64,000 nt of DNA from Leucaena leucocephala (Eukaryota; Streptophyta; Magnoliopsida; Fabales; Fabaceae), in NCBI GenBank assembly GCA_037074615.1, contig CM073518.1, forward strand, positions 10,540,001-10,604,000. Reading direction: 5' to 3'. Under the pieces are notes generated by a model that did no database searches, was not told the origin of the DNA, and saw nothing but the letters and a program-made list of their open reading frames with translations. This document shows positions 57,690-64,000 of the stretch, piece by piece. A program made the position numbers and the translations under genes. Position 1 is the first letter of the stretch; every line of letters starts with the position of its first letter.

Positions 57690-58593
57690 TGAAACATCCT
57701 ACTTTTAACCTCTCAGAAGCATATTTGATTAGCGGAAGCATTACGTTGGCCCAAAAATTAAAAATTTTAAAACCTACTTTTCGGGTACTGTTCATTAAGT
57801 AATTTCCAGATTTACAGTCCAACTTGAAAAATTCATAACTAATTGTAAAAAAATCGTATGGAGGTGATCCAAATTTCTAATTGAATCCATTTCATATATA
57901 TTTAAGGGAAAAATATAAATTTGGACATTTACCTTGCCAATCAACACAGTTAAATCATTAATTTTTACTGTTCATATGGCAAATTCTGGAAATTCCAGAT
58001 TCTGTCTCTTAAATTTAGAAATTCATATCTATTAATATACACATCCAATTTAGGCGTGTTACCTATGAATTTAAAGATCTGGATGAGTTCTAATTTCTCA
58101 TAAAATTTTGTACATTAATTCCTTCATTTGCTAGGTCAAACTGAAGCCACAACACAACTTCTTTAGGACCTACATTTTTAACATTTCAGTTTCCTTTCTT
58201 TAATTCCCAATAATTGTTCCAGCATGTATAAACCATTTCTTTGGCATCTTATACATTCATATACATCATGGGGTTATGCCATAATTATTTCATACATTTA
58301 TTTACATATAATGGCATATTACATACATCATGGAAATTCATAGCATATGCTAAGACATCAATTACTTCACTTTCTTTCTTCCATTCTTTAGCTCTTCTCT
58401 ATGCATACATTTTCCATCATGCTTGACCTAAATTGGTTGGTTGTGGGAGGGTGAGATTCTAGGGAATCTCAGTAGCAAACATTACCACTTAAATATGCAA
58501 GATGGATGCTAATGCATGATATGTAATTTCATTAAATTTTCTTTAATTAGTGACATGCTATCATACTATATACTTTGCATAGAAATGAATGGC
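57690..58593 (-). mobile_element. Group E LTR, end-proximal part
   Basis: It starts on the plus strand as TGAAACATCCTACTTTTAACC (inverted LTR end) and is similar to the inverse of about 41000-41950. It is cut at 58593 by the D element. The bases before it, TATTC (57685-57689), are the expected target duplication; the partner should lie beyond the window. Confidence 0.6.
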
Positions 58594-60023
58594 TGATAAG
58601 ACACATTTTATATATGGTTTCTATGACAATTTTGAGAGTTTTATAATAACTTTACCATTCATTTCATGCCTTAAATTGTACTGTTGTGTATTACATGATT
58701 GTGCGTGGTAATGTGCTAATTAAAGGGTAAAATGGTAAAATAACTCTTCCAAACTGCATATATTATGTTATCTACTGATTTGGACTTTTATAGGGAGCTT
58801 TTATGTTGAATTGCAGGTACTTTGGAAGATAACAAGGACCAGGAAAGAAATCAAAAGTCAATGAAAGTGGAACCACAACTCTATGCTATTTAGTCGCCAC
58901 CAAAGAGTCCTACGGTCGTGACCATAATTCTTCTGGAAGATTCTCACTGTTCATAGGTCACGGCCAACAAATGTATCTGGTTGCGACTAAAAGTACAAAA
59001 TCATTGAAACTGCGCATTTTGAATTAGGTCATGCTGTTATAAGAAGAGAGGGAGGCTGCCGTCAAAGAGGAGGCTGGTTTTTGGACCTAATTAGGCTAAG
59101 AAGCAGTACTCGAGAGCTCTCCACAACTTTCTACTCATCTTCCATCTTTCTACACCATTCACCTTCATCTCTTCATCATTTATTCATGGCATCACATCTG
59201 AATAGCGATTGCATTGCAGCAGAAGTCATGAGAGGCTAAACCTTTAGTCTCTTGGTGATGGATCTAATATCTTGAGCTCACAGACTGAAATGGGGAGTTT
59301 CTTCTGTTCTAATTTGCATCTTGTCATATTATGATTGCTTCTAGATTTAGGGTTTTTCATCATATGAATAAGTTTTGAATATCGATTGACTATTCTCATA
59401 TTAGACAATTGTAATTTACTTTGGATGTTTTGAATGCTGGTTTAAATACAATATTTCAGTTTTGAGTTTAAGCTAGTTGAACGGTTGTCAACGATCGTTG
59501 CTAATTGATTCGATTGCTTGAATTCTAGGGTTAGTCGATCGACGCTCATTCGAGGGAATTCTTCCATCTGGTTTAAATTACACACTAAGTGATCCTTAGC
59601 AGTTCAATAATAGTCTTTAAACTAACTTTGATCAAAAGAGTTTAAAGAATATTAGGGTTCTGGACTCAATCGATCGATTGAGGTTTTATTCAAGACTTAG
59701 TGATTTTAAGCTCCATATACGTTGAGAGTAAGGATAGATATTTTTCATCATCAAGAGCCTATCATCATATACTACTTTCACAAACCAACCATTTTCCATC
59801 TTAAACAAAAACATCAAAAATATCTATTTTACTGCACCCACAAAACCACAAAACCATTTACTCTTTACTCAGGTTTACCGCTGAATTTGACATCCAATTT
59901 GCTAGGATTCCTTTAGAAAGGCTCCTTGAGAAGAACGATAGGGTTGTGCCTTATACTACATTACTAGGGTGCAATTCACTTAATTTTGATGGTTCAGACT
60001 GCGACAATCCGAGGGCCTCATCA
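58594..60023 (+). repeat. D-type 5' LTR (1430 bp)
   Basis: It starts TGATAAGACACATTTTA and ends GGGCCTCATCA, one base before the primer-binding site. It contains four decayed motif slots at 58893, 58915, 58957 and 58980 (spacings 22, 42 and 23), a possible TATA near 59035 (GTTATAAGA), and palindromic ATCGATCGATT near 59669. The flanking bases ATGGC (58589-58593) should be its target duplication. Confidence 0.8.
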
Positions 60024-60024
60024 A

Positions 60025-60042
60025 TGGCGCCGTTGCCGGGGA
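60025..60042 (+). other. Primer-binding site of D element
   Basis: TGGCGCCGTTGCCGGGGA is the characteristic tRNA-complementary site of Tat/Athila Gypsy elements (reported as tRNA-Asp), one base after the LTR end. Confidence 0.85.
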
Positions 60043-60202
60043 GCCAAGTAATTGGTTCCCTAGTAATTGATTGTCAATTTCATTGCCTACCTGAGTCATT
60101 TTCCTTGTTTTTCATTGCATTTTAGTTTTTAGTAGTTTTTAAATTGCATTGCATACTGCATCTTTTTCTGACTTTCTACAAGATTAGTCTCGGTGACTTT
60201 TA

Positions 60203-60385
60203 ATCGCGACCTTACCTGAACAGAGTCACGACAATTACTCTCTATCACTTTTAGTCACGATAGAAACCACTTTGAGTCGCGACCATATTGCTATGTATGA
60301 CATCTGACTGCTCTCTGCGAAAACCTGTCGTGACTGCTGCTCTCTGTAATTTTGAGTCGCGACTAACATACTCTTTTATCGCGAC
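60203..60385. repeat. GTCGCGAC pair array in D leader, exact 51-bp period
   Basis: Slots start at 60203, 60225, 60254, 60276, 60305 (degenerate), 60327, 60356 and 60378: four units of 51 bp, each with two slots 22 bp apart. Two are intact GTCGCGAC; others are GTCACGAC, GTCGTGAC, ATCGCGAC and GTCACGAT. Some spacers share the form CTCTGNANTTT with the Copia array. Confidence 0.85.
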
Positions 60386-60466
60386 TAGATGAAAATTTTC
60401 TGCTGTGCAACTTCTAAACTGAATCTGATTGTTTGCATTAATTACTCTTGACTGTTTCTACATTGC

Positions 60467-60625
60467 ATGCGCAGGAGAACTGAAACATTAGTGCCTTTTG
60501 AACCTGAAATTGAAAGGAGACTTAGGAAACTAAGGAGAAAATTTAGGGAGTTTAGAGAAGAAGAAGCAAAATCTAGTTCCTCCTCTAGTTTTCTAGAATC
60601 TAAAACTGAACTAAATATGGCTGAT
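60467..60625 (+). pseudogene. Tat-like gag N-terminus, interrupted by an LTR
   Basis: A frame of 53 codons starts MRRRTETLVPFEPEIERRLR and is rich in Arg, Lys and Glu, then Ser. RRTETLVP...EIER is the usual start of Tat/Athila gag. It is broken at 60626 by the group C LTR (flank CTGAT, 60621-60625). The start is the first ATG after the leader. The rest should lie beyond the window. Confidence 0.75.
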
Positions 60626-62932
60626 TGAAACATCCTTCTTTATATCTCTCAGAGTACTCTTGCTATAGCACTCTCAACTGGATTATATCTCTCTTGCTGG
60701 AAATCCTGGCAAAAAATAACTGTACTGATTCGGTAATTCCCCATGAAAGCTACCATTCTACGTAAGTACCCAGGAAAGACTGGATGAACCGGCTAGATCC
60801 ACTCACTTCCAGCCTCCTTAGACAGAACCTACGTACACAGTATTTTCTATATTCTGCCAGTACAACCGCGTTTTCTAGTAAATATCCTTAAATCTTCACC
60901 TTAAAACTTGAATTTAACCTTAACCTTACATATACTCAATTGGAATTATCTTAGATTATTGGAATACCTCTTAACCTCAAAAACATGAATTTCCAAGAGT
61001 TGGGCTTACGGTATTGTTCACTATCACTGTTCACTAGGTAATTCCAGATTACAGCCTGAACTTTGGAAATTCATAATTAAACCTAGAAAAATCATATTGA
61101 GATGATTCCAATTTCTAATGAAATATATTTCATTTAACTTTGAGAGAAAAATATGAAAATGAGGTTTCCTTGTCCAAATCAAATCAGTTTATTCGTTGAA
61201 CTTTACTGTTTATTTGGTAAATCTGCAAGTTCCAGTTTCTTTGCCCCATTTTCAAAAATTCTTTTCTCCTTGTATACTTATCCAATTGAGTCTAATTACC
61301 TATGGATTTAAAGCTCAGAATGTTTACTTTAAGCTCACCAAAAATTATGAAAAAACTCATTCATTTGCTAAATGAAAACTGCATTGGAACCTTACTGTAT
61401 CGGATAACTTGTTTTATCTTTGATCCAGAGTTTAAGTCTAACTTTGAAGAATCATAACAATTTGAAAACTTAACCAAATTATGCGTTCTTAGTGTAAAAT
61501 TAAATCTCTAGATCTTACATATGTTCATGCCAAATTTCACGTGAAACCGAAATGGATAAGTCACTCAAACTATCACTGGAAGGTCACTCCCTCAACTCTG
61601 ATCCAGTGCATGCATACATTATACATACCAATACATCTTCATCTAAGTTAAAGGCATCCTTTTCAAGTCATATACACATTGTTCATTCCCATTACATTCC
61701 TCCTTGTAAAGTTCCAGCACCTAGAGCAATATTTATTGATATGGAAGGAATTAGATTTCATGGAAATCTCAATAGCAAGTAATACAAACTATAAGGTTAT
61801 GCATGTTTGATTAAATGCCTAACATGTTATCATGCAATGGGAGCTAATTCATGCTTATACATAAGCAAACTCTAACATACATATTGTCATGACATATATT
61901 GCAAGGAGTGGCACATATTCATAGCACATCATCATCATCATAAACATCATCACATAATATTCCATGCTCAACCAAACCTTCATGCATAACAATTAATCAA
62001 ATCAATCAAAGCACATAAGTTTATAGTTAGGTATTCTTGATACCTCTTGTGGATCCTTGTCCTTCCCTTCTTGAAGTGGTATTTCCTTGCCACAAATGTC
62101 AAAACCTAGACATTACAAGATAATTACCAAATTATAACTCCATTCCAAACAAATTCCAAGTCTAGTTTCAATAAGCTCCTTTCTTTCTCTACCTTGTGAC
62201 ATTTGTTTACATTTTTCTAAATTAAACTCTCATGGTTCATTTCCACATAATTTTTCATGTAGAATCTATATATGTAATCAAAAATTCCAGAATCCAATTG
62301 CTTCCTAAAGTTCTGTATAGATTTGGAAAAGCATACATAATTCTTCTAAAAATTCTCATTTTGATTCCAATGCTTCCCATACTTGTTCCTCCACTTTTCC
62401 CCCACACAAAATCTCATTTTAAGACCATTGGAAGTATCAAAATCATGAAATTCAAATCACTGTCCATGCGAGTGAACAGTAACCGAAAGGAATTTTCAAC
62501 ATTACAACCTTTAATTCCAATGGTTTCCAAGGTTCAAAACATATCCAATCCTACACAAAATAATCATATAAACTCAATGGAAGCATTAAATCATTGAAAC
62601 TCCATCTCTTTCTATCATGAACATTGCAAACCAAAATGTTCTTCCATGGTAAAATCAAGAACATCAACTTAATCAAACAACCAATCATGCAACTAGCTTG
62701 TTTAAGCTTGTCTAAACTATCTATGACATAAAACTCATGTTCCTCTCACATATACATAGAAATTCCAGCAGCATGTCCCCAAGATTCAAGCCTCAAAACC
62801 AACTTAAACTCAAGAAGAAATCATGAGAACAAGGTCTAGAAGCAAAGGAGCAACTTACCTTACTAGCTTCTTCAAGATCCTTGTTTCTTCCTTGCTTGAG
62901 AAAATATTTTGCAAGAGGTTCCCTACACTTTC
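60626..62932 (-). mobile_element. Group C LTR inserted in D gag
   Basis: The plus-strand edge TGAAACATCCTTCTTTAT is followed by sequence parallel to 15999 onward. From about 62180 it has extra sequence (CTTTCTCTACCTTGTGACA) absent from the solo copy at 15999-18821, which seems to carry a deletion there. It is interrupted at 62933 by another LTR. Its far end is beyond the window. Confidence 0.7.
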
Positions 62933-63377
62933 TGAAACATCCTTCCTTTCATATGTCTTAGGGACCATTCAGTAGCATTTAGAACCACTTTCAAGGTCAT
63001 TGAAGTCCAATTTCTCAATCTGGAGTTTTACTCTTATCGAGTACTGTTCACTGTGTAAATTCCAGATGAGTGACCCGACTTCGAAAAATCATAACTAATT
63101 TTAGAAAAATCGAAATGAAGTGGTTCCAATTGATAAATAAAGCTAAATCAATTATCTTTCAGGGAAAAATAACTAGTTGACCATTAGTTGACCAAGTCAA
63201 CGTCAGTCAACGTGTCAACTTTACTGTTCATCCCACGTTTTTCTCCCTGAATCCAGCATTCTGGTCCCAAATTTGATAATTTATATCTCCTTGTGTAGAC
63301 ATCCAAATGAGTCATACTATATATCAAATTAAAGCTTGGTATGTTTACTATCTACCATAAAAATTTCATACATTTAT
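62933..63377 (-). mobile_element. Group A-like LTR, end-proximal part
   Basis: It starts TGAAACATCCTTCCTTTC and is closely similar to 6895-7340 and, inverted, to 52840-53303. It is cut at 63378 by a Copia LTR. The flanking bases CTTTC (62928-62932) are its expected target duplication. Confidence 0.7.
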
Positions 63378-64000
63378 GTAGGGAATTGTAAGACACGCAG
63401 CGGAAATTAACTTTAAAAATTTTTCCATTCCCAGCCAGGATCTACCGAATGTGTTTAAGTCAAGGAGAAAGAAGTGTTACCTTCGGTTTCAAGCTTTGGT
63501 CGCGACCTCAGTGTCCACTAGTCGCGACTCCTCGCCTCTGGAACTTTCAGTCGCGACCTCCTCAGCTTCTAGTCGCGACCTGTCGCCTCTGGAGTTTGTA
63601 GTCGCGACCTACTCTGCTTCTAGTCGCGACCTGTCGCCTCTGGAGCTTTTAGTCGCGACCTCTTAAACTTCACGTCGCGACCTGTCTCCTCTTTTCGGAT
63701 TTTTGACGTTCAGATGCCCGTTTGGTCGCGACCTAAGTGTGTTCTGGTCGCGACCTGTCTTCGTGTCTAGCCGTATCGTAGAAGTCGACAGCTCAGATCG
63801 GCTTCCTCTACCGGTATCCACACGAACAGCGTTCCAATTGCGAACGACGTGCTAGCGCCTCTTGTCCCTCTAAGGCTTTCTGGAGATTCCGTCCTCACCG
63901 TCTCTATTTCGGCAGTTTCTTATGTGCAAACCTTTTGCACTCTCCCTGCCCCCTTTTCTCACGACTGAATGTGTGTGAAGAGATCTATATTGTGTGTAGA
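63378..64000 (-). mobile_element. Second Copia LTR, running out of the window
   Basis: It starts TGTAGGGAATTGTAAGAC and parallels 3886-4500 of the first Copia LTR. In minus orientation this is the LTR 3' end, so a 3' LTR or solo LTR continues beyond 64000. The flanking bases ATTTA (63373-63377) are its expected target duplication. Confidence 0.8.
63499..63754. repeat. 51-bp tandem repeat, all ten GTCGCGAC motifs intact
   Basis: Intact palindromes start at 63499, 63521, 63550, 63572, 63601, 63623, 63652, 63674, 63725 and 63747: spacing 22/29 alternating, with one 51. There is one 51-bp unit fewer than in the array at 4009-4316. Intactness of every CpG suggests this copy is younger. Confidence 0.92.

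Larger units (their letters stand above)
58594..64000 (+). mobile_element. D-type Tat/Athila-like retrotransposon, 5' part, interrupted
   Basis: It comprises an LTR (58594-60023), primer-binding site (60025-60042), leader with a GTCGCGAC array and a gag start (60467-60625). Gag is interrupted at 60626 by a group C LTR, which in turn holds further insertions up to the window end. The site TGGCGCCGTTGCCGGGGA and the gag start are typical of Tat/Athila elements. The LTR is nearly identical to 23795-24681, so this family moved recently. Confidence 0.82.

Noticed and set aside
62232..62597. 121-codon ORF in the right nest, similar to 56834-57134
   Set aside because: Both are chance frames within the same stretch of group A/C LTRs. 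The reading differs between copies, as expected for non-coding DNA.

Overview
The window looks like heterochromatic DNA from a flowering plant, most probably a eudicot. It is AT-rich and almost entirely built of nested transposable elements. I found no host protein gene, rRNA, tRNA or CRISPR array. The main component is a set of related Gypsy-type LTRs of about 2-4 kb. They begin near TGTAATATCC or TGTCACATC and end near GATGTTTCA or GATGTTACA; one complete LTR is followed by a primer-binding site for initiator-Met tRNA. Most copies are solo LTRs, six with recognisable target-site duplications (TSDs). I call their sequence groups A, B, C, E and F. These labels are mine.

Left part (1-37,080). 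A group B solo LTR (128-1807) is followed by a second group B solo LTR (1897-37075, TSD TCCAT) that has been split by a 31.8 kb insertion. That insertion (3424-35268, minus strand) is a Tat/Athila-like Gypsy element. Inside it lie a minus-strand Copia element (3886-15258), itself carrying a solo LTR (6895-9749); a group C solo LTR (15999-18821, TSD CTGCA); decayed Tat protease and integrase fragments (20149-21272); a truncated group A LTR (21808-23794); a young Tat-type 'D' LTR (23795-24681); a large CACTA (En/Spm) DNA transposon (24676-33179); and an older D LTR fragment (33180-33727).

The CACTA element holds the best-preserved genes. A nine-exon tnpA-like gene (25105-27982) reads as one open frame of 731 codons, with a C-terminal region resembling ULP1/C48 peptidases. 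A tnp2-family transposase gene (28756-31794) is open except for one in-frame stop at codon 50. A 108-residue coiled-coil ORF (32281-32607) lies near the right end. Blocks of an ACACCGGT-type motif lie at both ends and also between the genes. The left terminus is missing.

Right part (37,081-64,000). This holds group F LTRs with a 500-bp hAT-like MITE (40091-40590), Copia LTR pieces of the SIRE-like kind including a solo LTR with TSD ATTCT (43919-45603), a CACTA-like fragment split by a group A solo LTR (47478-50888, TSD ACTCT), and a mosaic LTR followed by a gag pseudogene (51298-54687). It ends in a stack of insertions none of which closes inside the window: LTR, then LTR (57690), D element (58594), group C LTR (60626), group A-like LTR (62933) and Copia LTR (63378).

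The most unusual signal crosses family lines. A palindrome, GTCGCGAC, occurs in pairs spaced 22 bp start-to-start, usually within a 51-bp period. Seven such arrays lie in Copia, Tat/Athila-like and long-LTR Gypsy-like sequences that otherwise look unrelated.
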